Below are positions 5,858-13,729 of a DNA stretch of 20,765 nucleotides, piece by piece. The position numbers and the translations under genes were made by a program. The first letter of the stretch is position 1. The number at the start of each line of letters is the position of its first letter. This DNA is from a virus. Location of the stretch: the IMG/VR virus record IMGVR_UViG_3300007734_000448, positions 1 to 20,765 of that record. One strand, written 5' to 3'. The notes beneath the pieces were generated by a model. It was not told the DNA's origin, searched no databases, and was given only the letters and a program-made list of their open reading frames with translations.

Positions 5858-7716
5858 ACGTCAGCAGATGCCACGCTAGTCCGATCGACTAGCAGGATAG
5901 GCCCACGCCACGGGCGGAGCTCGCCGACGCGGACGTTAATGTTATCCTGGCCGGAAAAGACGCCCTGCAGGAAAGCAGCCGTGCCGCTTTCATCGACCGG
6001 AATCGGAATGTCGTCGGCGGTCGTAATTCCAGCCGTAACCCCGGGCAGATAGAAATCGGTGGTCGTCTTCGACCGGATCACGACGCTGCCGGGCTCGTAA
6101 TTCACCTTGGTGCGTGGCCCCATCTCGGTAATCGAGGCGACGCTGGCCCAGGTATCGGAACCGACGACGGTGAGCTGGATCGTGTTAGCGTCGATCACGG
6201 TAACTTTGCTCGGCGCGATGTTTGCGAAGACGCTGCCAGAATTGCGGATGAAAATCGTCTCGCCGGCGTCGATTTCGTGGCCGACGGCGTAAAGCGTGCG
6301 TGTGGCCGACGAAGCCGCAAAGGTGATCTGCTGAGTGCGACCTATTGTTCCGTCAGTTTTTACGATCGTAATCGTGCTGCCGGAAGGCGTCAATGAAACA
6401 GCATTTCCAGAAAATGTATTATTGGAAAATCCAACAGAAAAAACCCCCACTGAATTCGTGTTATTTAAGATCGTCGAAGTTCCGCTCGAACTTGTAACAA
6501 CTACGTTCCCGCGTGCTTGTACGTTAGTCAGATTATTCAACGCCGACTGAATCGTCGTAACGTTTGAATTGTAATTTAGTGCAGATGTGGTCTGACCGAA
6601 AGCAGAAACACTGAACGTTCCACCGTTTATTTTGCCATCGGAAACTGTAATTGCGAATCGTGGATTGTAATCTCCAGCTTGAATAACACTAGCAGTGCCT
6701 CCGCCTCTGCTATTTAAATTAGTCAGTGAAGATATAGCATTTGAAATGTTATTCTGTAGCGTGCTTGATACGTTAGAAAATGCGATGTTTCCAGTCTCTT
6801 CGTCAAAAAATGAAACACGGAATGATCCGCCAGTTATTGCTGATCCTCCACCACTAATTGAGAACTGCCATGATCTGATGTTTCCTAGATAATTGCCACT
6901 AAGTTGACAATCTTTAGTTGGCCCAGCTGTAAGTCCGACGATGTTGCAGGCTACATTTGGATTAGTTAATGTGCCGTTGTTAGCTCTGATCTCGAACGCC
7001 TGACTATATCCATTCTGAGATGCAGCCACTGAGCTTGATAGCGTTGCATCGGTTGTAACCGTGATGGCTGATGTGTTAATCGTCGCCGCCGCGATGTTCG
7101 CAAAAGTCACGGTAAATCCGCTGGCGCTGTTATGAGTGCCAGTAACGGTCACGTTTCCGCGATCTTGGACCAGACTCAGCGAATTAAGCGACGCCTGGAC
7201 GTTATTCGCGTTCGCCGACTGCGCGATTGAAGCCGTGGTCTGACCGTCGAATGACAGCGTGTACGTTCCACCAGTCGGATAAAACAAGGGCACGCCGGTG
7301 TCGCTGGTGACCGTCGCCCGCTTGTAAGCGTCATACTGCTCGAGCGTGGAATCAGGTTGCACGACCAGATAACTTCCAAAGTTCCGCGGGAAGGCATCGT
7401 TTCCAGGAATCGTCGGCTTAGACAGCACGATCGTGCCGGGCTCTATCTGCTGGCCTGGCACCTTGCAGTAAGTGCGTGCGTAACGGCCAAGCCCGCCTTC
7501 CACGGTTAGCTCGGTCTCCTCGATAAGATACTGCGTATTATCCGCCGGATCAGTGCTAAGAGCGGCGGCCGGTGTGTAGCTAGAAGGTACCACGACATAA
7601 TTCCGCACCGTGCCCTTAGTGGTGGTGTCCTTGGTGGGCGCGTTGATAAACGGGTAGAACACCCGCGCCGGGCCGTCTTGGATCGCGTTGGTGAAGTTGC
7701 CGTCTTGGTACGCCAT
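5854..7716 (-). CDS. Large modular tail protein with three beta repeats
   Basis: This 620-residue tail protein is built around three copies of a ~60-residue module at about residues 149-206, 296-361 and 365-430. Each starts GG(T/S) followed by alternating hydrophobic strands, then a helix with a leucine/asparagine-rich stretch such as VQASLNSL or IQSALNNL, then a turn rich in R-G-N. Similar modules occur in large secreted or virion surface proteins. The C-terminal ~150 residues (TLYAVGHEIDAGETIFI onward) form a distinct domain. Residues ~230-455 (DNA 6350-7030), holding modules 2 and 3, are clearly AT-richer than the rest. The N-terminus shares MxYQDGxF with the tail tube protein. It directly follows the tape measure gene, so a tail-tip or adhesin role is likely. 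Confidence 0.7.
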   Translation of the reverse strand: MAYQDGNFTNAIQDGPARVFYPFINAPTKDTTTKGTVRNYVVVPSSYTPAAALSTDPADNTQYLIEETELTVEGGLGRYARTYCKVPGQQIEPGTIVLSKPTIPGNDAFPRNFGSYLVVQPDSTLEQYDAYKRATVTSDTGVPLFYPTGGTYTLSFDGQTTASIAQSANANNVQASLNSLSLVQDRGNVTVTGTHNSASGFTVTFANIAAATINTSAITVTTDATLSSSVAASQNGYSQAFEIRANNGTLTNPNVACNIVGLTAGPTKDCQLSGNYLGNIRSWQFSISGGGSAITGGSFRVSFFDEETGNIAFSNVSSTLQNNISNAISSLTNLNSRGGGTASVIQAGDYNPRFAITVSDGKINGGTFSVSAFGQTTSALNYNSNVTTIQSALNNLTNVQARGNVVVTSSSGTSTILNNTNSVGVFSVGFSNNTFSGNAVSLTPSGSTITIVKTDGTIGRTQQITFAASSATRTLYAVGHEIDAGETIFIRNSGSVFANIAPSKVTVIDANTIQLTVVGSDTWASVASITEMGPRTKVNYEPGSVVIRSKTTTDFYLPGVTAGITTADDIPIPVDESGTAAFLQGVFSGQDNINVRVGELRPWRGPILLVDRTSVASADV

Positions 7717-7722
7717 GATGAT

Positions 7723-9168
7723 TTACTTTCCGAAGCCGGCCTTAAGGAGCCGCTGGTTGATGTCGGTAAGCTGCTTGTTATTTTCGCGCTGCACATCTGC
7801 TGTTGAGCGCGTGTCCTCAACGAAGCGCTGCACCATCGACTCAAAAATCATCGGATCACCCGCAAATGCAGAGCGTGCACGTTCTAGACCAAACGTTCTA
7901 ACAGAATACTCGAGCTCTGACCTCTGCGCGAGGATCTTCCTAATGTTCTCATTTTCTGACCGTAGTCGAGCAGCCTCGCCGAGCTCAAATCCGCGAACGG
8001 CGCCAAACGGATCCGCCATCGCGCCGCGGGCGCGTCTCTCCGCCTCTACGGCAGCGGCCTCATTCCGACTAAGGATCTCTCGCAGTGTTGCAGTGCTTGC
8101 ATCATTAAACGTGGCACCTCCACGAATAGGCCCGAGCACTCTGTTTTTTTGCACCTCGGCCTGCACGGCACGTTCAGTCTGGTCGGCCGTCTCGCGAGCG
8201 ATGTCAGCGCGAACCTTGGCAAGCTGGTTCCCCTTCTCGAGCAGCTGAATCTCGACATCGGTGGTTTCCAGCCCATCGGCCTTTACTTGACGGAATTCCT
8301 TTTCGAGCGCGGCCATCTCACGCGCCAGAATCACTTCCTGCTCGGCAGCGCTTAGAGCGTCAAACTTGAGCTTCTTTAGCTTGTCGCGTGCGGCCAGCGT
8401 CTCGTCGATCGCCTTAAACTCGGCGTCCAGCGCCGCCTCGTTTTCCTTGGCCTGCTTCTCCTGGTCCTTGCGATTCTCGGCGATGATCTCGGCGCGGGTC
8501 TTCTCGAGTTGGCCCTGGAGCTCAATGCCCTTGACCGTCTTTTCGCCGACGCGGGCGATCTCTTCCTTGATCGCGAGCTCACGCTGCATGAGCAGGAAGA
8601 CTTTGCCGACCTCGTCGGCGTTCTTCATCGCGGCCTCAATGCGTGCGTCAGCCAGGCGCTTCTCGGCCTCGCGAATCTTGTCTGGATCGTTAGCCTCGCG
8701 GGCCTTGGCGAGTCGCTTCTCAGCCTCCTCGGCGCCCTTGGCTGCACGTTCAGCGAAGACCTCCTGGGCCTCGGTGATGCCGCGGACGCGATTAATCACT
8801 TTGCCGATCTCGTCGCCGATCATCGTGTACCCGGAAACGATGAAGGTCGCAGAGTCGGCGCCAAACTGCTTAGCTTGGTCGAAAGCATCGCCCAGCTTGG
8901 CGACCGATGCGGTGGCGTAATCCAGTGGCCGGCCGAGTCGCTCTGACTCCTCGCGCAGCTTTTGCGCATTCTCGGTGGCGAGCATGAAGCCGCGGATCAG
9001 CGTCGTGCCGATTCCGACCGCGGTCAGGTTTTTCCAAACGCTCGATTCGCCAAAGGTGTCGCCCAGCGTCTTCTTTAGCTGCTTACCCTCTTCGCCAGCC
9101 TGACGCAGACCGGCGGCGAGCTCGTCGGTCTTAGCAAAGAATCGGAATCCAACGCCAAATTCGGCCAC
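7723..9168 (-). CDS. Tape measure protein (short)
   Basis: This 481-residue, mostly helical protein is rich in Ala, Glu, Lys and Arg with long predicted coiled coils (about residues 130-310), including the near repeat EAEKRLAKARE / EAEKRLADARI. A short hydrophobic patch lies near residues 50-63. Position and composition fit the tape measure that fixes tail length and is ejected with the DNA. The usual rule of about 0.15 nm per residue suggests a tail near 70 nm. It starts with GTG and is the only gene here with a clear Shine-Dalgarno sequence, GGGAGG at 9177-9182, eight bases upstream, within the last codons of the preceding gene. Confidence 0.8.
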   Translation of the reverse strand: MAEFGVGFRFFAKTDELAAGLRQAGEEGKQLKKTLGDTFGESSVWKNLTAVGIGTTLIRGFMLATENAQKLREESERLGRPLDYATASVAKLGDAFDQAKQFGADSATFIVSGYTMIGDEIGKVINRVRGITEAQEVFAERAAKGAEEAEKRLAKAREANDPDKIREAEKRLADARIEAAMKNADEVGKVFLLMQRELAIKEEIARVGEKTVKGIELQGQLEKTRAEIIAENRKDQEKQAKENEAALDAEFKAIDETLAARDKLKKLKFDALSAAEQEVILAREMAALEKEFRQVKADGLETTDVEIQLLEKGNQLAKVRADIARETADQTERAVQAEVQKNRVLGPIRGGATFNDASTATLREILSRNEAAAVEAERRARGAMADPFGAVRGFELGEAARLRSENENIRKILAQRSELEYSVRTFGLERARSAFAGDPMIFESMVQRFVEDTRSTADVQRENNKQLTDINQRLLKAGFGK

Positions 9169-9170
9169 GG

Positions 9171-9800
9171 TTAATTCCTCCCGGTTAGCCCGGCGAGGTA
9201 GTCGCAGGCGATTTTGTCGCTCTCATTCGTTAAGTGCGTGCCGTAAATCCTGCGGCTCGCGAGGCGGATCAGCTGCCAAAGGCGTGTCAGCGGCATATCC
9301 AGCATCTCATCGGTCGTGATCTGGAAGCCACCGGAGGCAAGCGTGTCGGCCAGATAGGCTGGCATGCTGGCGACGGCTTGGCCCTGCGTCTCGCCGCCCT
9401 TTGGCGCGTCCATAAACGCATCGCGCAGATAGCGGTTAGTGTCGGAGGCGAGCTCCTTGGGCTTCGTGGCGAGGTAGCGGATCAGCGCACGCTGGCGGCC
9501 GGCGATCCACGGATGAAAGATGCTGCGAGAATAGAACGGTGGTTTCGGCAGATCCGACATCCACCAGACCAGCTGCGCGCAGTGTGACAGAAACTCCTCG
9601 TCAGAGTCAAAGCGCCAGGGAGCGAAAAAGCCGTTCTGGAGCTCCTCGAGTATGACGACATCACGCATCGTCAGCATGCGCACGCGGACGCCGGCGATCT
9701 GAGTGTGCGTGTGAGCCCATGCCTCACGACGCACGGCGGCCTCGCGGCGCAGAGCGTCCGCGAAGCCTGGGATCTGCTTAAATTCGAGGACTGCGGACAT
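9171..9800 (-). CDS. Protein in the tail assembly chaperone slot
   Basis: This 209-residue helical protein lies between tail tube and tape measure genes, where siphoviruses encode the tail assembly chaperone (lambda gpG/gpGT role). I place the start at the ATG at 9800; the frame also has a GTG one codon earlier. It contains several tryptophan- and arginine-rich helices (WWMSDLPKPPFYSRS) and no enzyme motif. There is no room for the usual frameshifted T extension, because the tape measure starts three bases after its stop. It might therefore act as a single-product chaperone. The role comes from gene order, not sequence similarity. Confidence 0.6.
   Translation of the reverse strand: MSAVLEFKQIPGFADALRREAAVRREAWAHTHTQIAGVRVRMLTMRDVVILEELQNGFFAPWRFDSDEEFLSHCAQLVWWMSDLPKPPFYSRSIFHPWIAGRQRALIRYLATKPKELASDTNRYLRDAFMDAPKGGETQGQAVASMPAYLADTLASGGFQITTDEMLDMPLTRLWQLIRLASRRIYGTHLTNESDKIACDYLAGLTGRN
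9177..9182 (-). promoter_or_regulatory. Strong ribosome binding site for the tape measure gene
   Basis: GGGAGG on the minus strand lies eight bases before the GTG start at 9168 and decides that start. It is notable because almost no other gene in the window has such a site. Confidence 0.75.
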
Positions 9801-9808
9801 CACGCCAG

Positions 9809-9822
9809 CCGGCGCGTGCCGG
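9809..9822 (-). other. Hairpin between tail tube and chaperone-slot genes
   Basis: The minus strand carries CCGGC-ACGC-GCCGG, a perfect 5-bp GC stem with a 4-base loop, in the short gap after the tail tube stop (9826) and before the next start (9800). No T-run follows, so it is more likely an mRNA-stabilising or translation-modulating hairpin than a terminator. Confidence 0.4.
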
Positions 9823-9825
9823 TCC

Positions 9826-10188
9826 TCAGTTGATCTTTTCCTGCCAGTTCAGCGTCGCGGTCCAAGGCGCATCTTTCGGCTTGGAAATCGACACTGAGGT
9901 GACGAAGCAGTTGACCGTGGCGTTGTCGATCGTCGCCGTGAAAACGCCAGTCGTGGCGTTGTAGGCGGCAGTGGTCGGCTCAGCGGTCGTGCTAGCGGCG
10001 AACTGGACCTCGGCCGTGCCGTTGCGCGGCTGCTTAAAGCTGATGGCGCCGGACGGATCGCCGTTGTTATCCGTGATGTTCACGGTGTTCGCCGGCTTGG
10101 TGACAGTAAAGCTGTTCGCCTTGTAGGCGATGCTGTTAATCGTGATGGTGGGCGAGCCACTCGGGAATGTGCCGTCTTGGTAGGGCAT
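9826..10188 (-). CDS. Major tail tube protein
   Basis: This 120-residue, beta-rich protein reads like a compact siphovirus tail tube subunit. A short leader (MPYQDGTFPSG) precedes a run of strands (SPTITINSIAYKANSFTVTK) and ends in a strand with TATLNWQEKIN. It would polymerise into the hollow tail tube around the tape measure. It sits between neck genes and the chaperone-slot gene, as expected. A hairpin follows the stop codon. Its first seven codons are nearly identical at DNA level to those of the 620-residue tail gene at 7716. No ribosome binding site is seen. Confidence 0.7.
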   Translation of the reverse strand: MPYQDGTFPSGSPTITINSIAYKANSFTVTKPANTVNITDNNGDPSGAISFKQPRNGTAEVQFAASTTAEPTTAAYNATTGVFTATIDNATVNCFVTSVSISKPKDAPWTATLNWQEKIN

Positions 10189-10212
10189 GGGAGTCTTTAA
10201 TTTGCGCCGGCG

Positions 10213-10710
10213 TCAACTTGCCGGCCACTGATCGGGCTTGATGTAGAATTCGAGGTTGTAGGTGATCTGAGTGCTGATCTCGTCGTTCTCGGCATCGGAA
10301 AGAGAAACGCAGGATCCCTCGCGCAGCGTGATTACTTGGTAGTAAGGCAGCGTGTTCACGTTTAGCGCCGCGGTCGCTTGCAGCATCGCTTGGCGGATGT
10401 TACCGCGGACGGTGCCAAGAGATTGCCCGGTGCCATCGCGTCGTACCGTGCCAATGGCTTGTACGGTGCCGAGCTTGTGCGAATCGTAATCCTGCGCGGT
10501 GTTATCTCGCGTTGCGGTCTGGTTCGCGTTCGTGCCCGTTACGCCGACGACCAGGGTGATGCGCGGTGTCGTTAGGATCGGCGCGGTCCCGATCAGCACA
10601 CGCGGGGTTAGAATCTGCGTCGTCGGCAGCGTGTTCTGGAAGTGAGCCTTGAGCGCGTCCTCGATGTTCGTCTCGTAATCGAGCAGCGCTGCGATGGTGC
10701 TGGCTGGCAT
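10213..10710 (-). CDS. Tail terminator / tail completion protein
   Basis: This 165-residue protein has an N-terminal helix (MPASTIAALLDYETNIEDAL), central strands with ITLVVGVTG and a C-terminal strand YNLEFYIKP, a mixed fold like tail terminator (gpU-like) proteins that cap the tube and join it to the head. The frame reaches a TTG at 10731, but the ATG at 10710, one base after the upstream stop, is preferred. It lies directly before the tail tube gene, the usual place. Family assignment is by position and general shape. Confidence 0.6.
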   Translation of the reverse strand: MPASTIAALLDYETNIEDALKAHFQNTLPTTQILTPRVLIGTAPILTTPRITLVVGVTGTNANQTATRDNTAQDYDSHKLGTVQAIGTVRRDGTGQSLGTVRGNIRQAMLQATAALNVNTLPYYQVITLREGSCVSLSDAENDEISTQITYNLEFYIKPDQWPAS

Positions 10711-10711
10711 A

Positions 10712-11512
10712 TTAAAAGAACTGCTCGGCAATCGCTTGCTGCTGGGCCTGGAATGGCGTCAGCTTTCCCTCGGCAATCATCTTGCCGATCGTGTCGAAGT
10801 AAGACCGCATGGCGTTAGTGCGGCCTTTGATCGCGGCGTTCATAATGCGCTCGGCCTCGTCTGACTTCTTACCCCAGCCGGTCTGGTTATAGGCTGCGAT
10901 AAACGGGTTATCGCCTTTGCGGCCGTCCTGGAAGACGCCCTTCCCAGGGTAATGCCGCTTCACCCACTCAGGCGCCCGATCTCCGCCCAGTTCAGTGTAC
11001 GCCCGCACCCAGCCGGCCTTGGCGTGCCCGACGTTGGCCTGGGATGCCAGGATCATCTGCTTTAGCGCAGCCTGGTCTGGCTTAAGCGTAACCATCTTAG
11101 GCCGCGGGTTGCGGTAAGCCCGGCCGCGCTTGTCGCGGTTAGCCCGGTGCAGCCGTTCGTTAGGAATAATCGCCCGCGTCTGCGCAAGTTCACCCTCGCG
11201 CAATTTGCTCGAGAAGTTCTCCCAAGCGATCGGATCGCCGACGCGGATCAGCTTTCGGATGCTCTCGCTGCGGAACTTGTTAGGATCCAGCGGCCGAAAG
11301 ATTCGCTCTAGGTCGATGCGCACGCGGTCCTTGCCCTGGCTGATCGTCTTAGGCGGCGTAATCCGCATAACGTGCTCGAGCAGCAGTTTGCCCTGCACGC
11401 TTAACGTACCAATTCCCGGATCCACCAGACCCTCTTTCGCGAGGTCTTGGATCCGCATGAGCCGAAATGCCAGCTCGTTGTCTAGATTCTCGCGGTAATC
11501 AAACGAGATCAC
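10712..11512 (-). CDS. Neck / minor tail protein (gpZ or HK97-gp10 slot)
   Basis: This is a 266-residue basic protein. Near the N-terminus it has a helix followed by KLLLEHVMRITPPKT, the pattern of HK97-gp10 / lambda gpZ-type neck proteins, in which a helix leads into a tPvdTG-like turn. The rest is arginine- and lysine-rich with an aromatic segment (HYPGKGVFQDGRKGDNPF) and a helical C-terminus. The start is GTG, overlapping the previous stop as GTGA, which implies coupling. It is longer than usual gp10-like proteins (~130 residues), so it may carry an extra domain. The structural role is inferred. Confidence 0.6.
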   Translation of the reverse strand: MISFDYRENLDNELAFRLMRIQDLAKEGLVDPGIGTLSVQGKLLLEHVMRITPPKTISQGKDRVRIDLERIFRPLDPNKFRSESIRKLIRVGDPIAWENFSSKLREGELAQTRAIIPNERLHRANRDKRGRAYRNPRPKMVTLKPDQAALKQMILASQANVGHAKAGWVRAYTELGGDRAPEWVKRHYPGKGVFQDGRKGDNPFIAAYNQTGWGKKSDEAERIMNAAIKGRTNAMRSYFDTIGKMIAEGKLTPFQAQQQAIAEQFF

Positions 11513-11844
11513 GAAAGCCGTTTTAGCCTAAGCGTGTACCACGGGTCGCCGGCGGTGTCGGTCGCGTCGATCTTGTCGATGACGTAGCCCACCCCGCCGT
11601 AAGTAATCGTCGCCCGATTCGCAGGAACCGTCGCGCCCCATTGCGTCTTGCTGGTGCAACAGTCTAGCTCGACGGTCCTGCGCTGGGAGTGGTCCTCGAA
11701 TAGATAAGTGCTCTCGACCTGATTAAACACTCCGACCAAGCCGGCCGTCGTCACGCCGGCGAGAGACGTATAAGAAAACGTCTCGCCCATCGTATCCTCG
11801 GCGAATTCCGCGGCCCGCGTGTTCAGATCGTTGAAAGCACTCAT
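11509..11844 (-). CDS. Head-tail joining protein (gpFII-like)
   Basis: This 111-residue protein has an N-terminal helix (MSAFNDLNTRAAEFAEDTMG), then strands (FSYTSLAGVTTAGLVGVFN) and a final strand pair around TITYGGVGYVIDKIDATD and WYTLRLKRLS. This is the pattern of the small head-tail joining family that includes lambda gpFII and Gifsy-2 relatives. It would sit at the neck between portal ring and tail. It starts one base after the glycosyltransferase stop and overlaps the next gene. Two adjacent cysteines (DCCTSK) are unusual for the family. Confidence 0.65.
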   Translation of the reverse strand: MSAFNDLNTRAAEFAEDTMGETFSYTSLAGVTTAGLVGVFNQVESTYLFEDHSQRRTVELDCCTSKTQWGATVPANRATITYGGVGYVIDKIDATDTAGDPWYTLRLKRLS

Positions 11845-11845
11845 A

Positions 11846-12745
11846 CTAGACTAGCGTGCTTGGGCAATCAGGATGCTTGATCCGGCGGAGCTCGCCGACT
11901 GCCGCGAAGATCTCCTTGGGATTCGCCGGATAGGTCAGATCGCCGATGTGACTCAGTGCCACTTTCGTGTCGGTGTGGATTTTTCCGCCGAGCTTTCGCC
12001 ATTCGTGGCAGAGCATGTAATCCTCTGACAGCCAGATGGGATTCCCGGGCATTACCTCGCGCACGCCAGATTTAAAATAAGCCCTGGAAGTCTTGAGCGT
12101 GTGAACGTCGGGATCGTTGCTGCCGAGATTGTATTCGGGCGCAAGGCCGGCCTCGCGGATCGCGTCAAACACGCTGCGATGGATCAGCATGAAGCCGGTG
12201 CCAGCGTGCACGACCTCGACCAGCCCGCGTTCGTCGATCTTGGCACCAGCCAGACCGTTGATCGCGAATTGCGGCACGACGCCCTTGAGCGCGTAAGGTG
12301 CGGTAACGATCTTGTGTCCGACCATGCCGTGCTGCCAGAGCCGTGCCACTGCATTACCCGGGAAAACGATGTCGGCGTCGATATACAGCAGCCAGTTGTA
12401 CTTGGTCGCCAGGAACTTCGCCGCGATCTTGTTTCGTGCCCGGTCGATGTGGCTTTCCTTGTCCAGGAACATGCTTTCGGCCACGAGCGGCTGGAGCTCG
12501 ACCTCGCCCTGCTCGTTACGCACGCGAATGCGAACGTGCAGCAGCGTCTCGTTGTAAGACGTCATGAAGCCCATCTTAACGTTACCGCCGTAGCACGGCG
12601 TACCGATTACGATCCTATCGGCTTCGTCGAAGACCATAGGCGCCGGCGCTTCCTCGGTCCTGCTCGAGACCGCTGCAATCTCGGCAGCGTGGTCTGTTAA
12701 TGCGTTGCCGGCATCAGCCGGCGCGTGTGCTGTTTGGTTGCTCAT
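11846..12745 (-). CDS. GT-A family glycosyltransferase next to the capsid gene
   Basis: This 299-residue protein has a ~40-residue unstructured N-terminus, then a GT2-like GT-A fold: VIGTPCYGG, the region leading to NWLLYIDADIVFP with the metal-binding DAD at residues 123-125, a GTGFMLIHRSVF loop (182-193), LSEDYMLC holding the putative catalytic acid pair (241-242) and a His in SHIG (266). It should move a sugar from a nucleotide donor to an acceptor in the cytoplasm; donor and acceptor are unknown. It is inserted between the major capsid gene and the neck genes, so it is made late with the virion. Possible targets are capsid or tail proteins, phage DNA or host surface glycans. Confidence 0.8.
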   Translation of the reverse strand: MSNQTAHAPADAGNALTDHAAEIAAVSSRTEEAPAPMVFDEADRIVIGTPCYGGNVKMGFMTSYNETLLHVRIRVRNEQGEVELQPLVAESMFLDKESHIDRARNKIAAKFLATKYNWLLYIDADIVFPGNAVARLWQHGMVGHKIVTAPYALKGVVPQFAINGLAGAKIDERGLVEVVHAGTGFMLIHRSVFDAIREAGLAPEYNLGSNDPDVHTLKTSRAYFKSGVREVMPGNPIWLSEDYMLCHEWRKLGGKIHTDTKVALSHIGDLTYPANPKEIFAAVGELRRIKHPDCPSTLV

Positions 12746-12778
12746 ACAAATCGTGTGTTGCTCGCGCTTATGTGGCTA

Positions 12779-12806
12779 GCCCAGCCCCCCTTTCGAGGAG
12801 CTGGGC
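12779..12806 (-). other. Hairpin upstream of the glycosyltransferase gene
   Basis: The minus strand carries stems GCCCAGC and GCTGGGC (seven pairs) enclosing a smaller CCT-CGAA-AGG stem-loop. It lies in the 102-base gap between the capsid stop and the glycosyltransferase start. No U-tract follows, so simple intrinsic termination is unlikely. A flanking inverted pair ATCGTGTG (12750-12757) / CACACGAT (12809-12816) encloses it. Confidence 0.5.
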
Positions 12807-12819
12807 AGCACACGATAAA

Positions 12820-12840
12820 CCGGCCGCGAGCGGTGGCCGG
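12820..12840 (-). terminator. Hairpin directly after the capsid stop, possible weak terminator
   Basis: CCGGCC and GGCCGG form a six-pair GC stem with a nine-base loop, extended outward by TAAA on one side and TTTA on the other. It begins about seven bases after the capsid stop codon. On the minus strand it is followed by only TTTA, so termination would be partial. It could also protect the capsid message from 3' exonucleases and favour capsid over downstream genes. Confidence 0.45.
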
Positions 12841-12847
12841 GAGTTTA

Positions 12848-13708
12848 TTAGGCGGACTTAACGTGCGCGCCGGCGGTGTTGTCACCGAGAGCAGCGCCGA
12901 ACATAACGTCCACGGACGCCCAGGCGGAACGGCTGGAGAGAGATCCCCAGGTGTTAAGCTGGACCGAGAGACCGAGATCAGGCAGCGTGATAACACGCGA
13001 ACCAGCGAGCATCGAGGCCACGCCCGGGTCGATCATCGGCAGACCGGAAGCCGCGGCGACGGCCTCGGGCCCGACCGCGAATCCGTAAATGTTCGTACCG
13101 GCACCGTCCCAGCGGGTGTTCAGGATAATCGCGTCGAAACCATAGGCGCCGGCGCGATAGCCAGAACCGCTGGCAAGACCGAAGTTCTCCGTGGTCGCCG
13201 GCAGCAGCTGCGCGAAGGCAGTGCCGTCAAGGATCAGGTGGCGCATCGAGCTCTTAGCGACCGCGGCCCAGAGGGTCTTGGTGTTCGCGGCAGAGAACGA
13301 AGCCTGCGCGATCGTGACGTTCGTCGGGAAGTTCGTCGCGGTGATCGGCGCCAGGGCGATGTCGATAATCTTGTTAGCGATGATCTGCGCATTGATCGCG
13401 GCCAGCTGCTCGAGGCGGAAGCCCTGGTTCAGCTCTTGGCTCGAGAGGTTGTAGCTCTTCGAGTAATGCTTAACCTGGACCGCGACGTTGGTGACGTTCG
13501 TGTCGCCGGTCTCGAAGTTGGTGGGGTTGGTCTGGACGGCGCCGGCGGCGTTGGCCTTGCGAACCTGCACGAAGGCGTTCTGGTTCATCGGATCCGTGCT
13601 GAAATCCGTGCTGAAAGCGCGGAGGGGAGCCAGGCGGTTGCCCAGCGTGGTCAGGGTCGCCTCGGCAAGCGTGTCGAGGACGAGGGAGGAGCTCAGGGAA
13701 TTAGCCAT
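12848..13708 (-). CDS. Major capsid protein (HK97-fold candidate)
   Basis: This 286-residue protein has the features of a siphovirus major capsid protein: an N-terminal arm (MANSLSSSLVLDTLAEATLTTLG), a strand-rich segment with VQVKHYSKSYNLSSQEL, an alpha-rich P domain (QLAAINAQIIANKIIDIAL) and a central SSMRHLILDGTAFAQLL. It follows the protease/scaffold gene by 21 bases and is followed by hairpins. The leader is A/T- and pyrimidine-rich, with no Shine-Dalgarno site, which is surprising for the most abundant product. A 493-codon frame on the opposite strand is a codon-bias shadow. Confidence 0.8.
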   Translation of the reverse strand: MANSLSSSLVLDTLAEATLTTLGNRLAPLRAFSTDFSTDPMNQNAFVQVRKANAAGAVQTNPTNFETGDTNVTNVAVQVKHYSKSYNLSSQELNQGFRLEQLAAINAQIIANKIIDIALAPITATNFPTNVTIAQASFSAANTKTLWAAVAKSSMRHLILDGTAFAQLLPATTENFGLASGSGYRAGAYGFDAIILNTRWDGAGTNIYGFAVGPEAVAAASGLPMIDPGVASMLAGSRVITLPDLGLSVQLNTWGSLSSRSAWASVDVMFGAALGDNTAGAHVKSA

Positions 13709-13729
13709 GAGAGTGGTAGGTTGATTTTG

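Noticed and set aside
8366-8946. Plus-strand frames opposite the tape measure gene
   Set aside because: Ser/Leu/Ala-rich shadows of the Glu/Lys/Ala-rich coiled-coil codons.
9171-9803. Lambda-style programmed frameshift in the chaperone gene
   Set aside because: No second frame large enough for a T domain exists, because the tape measure starts three bases after the stop.
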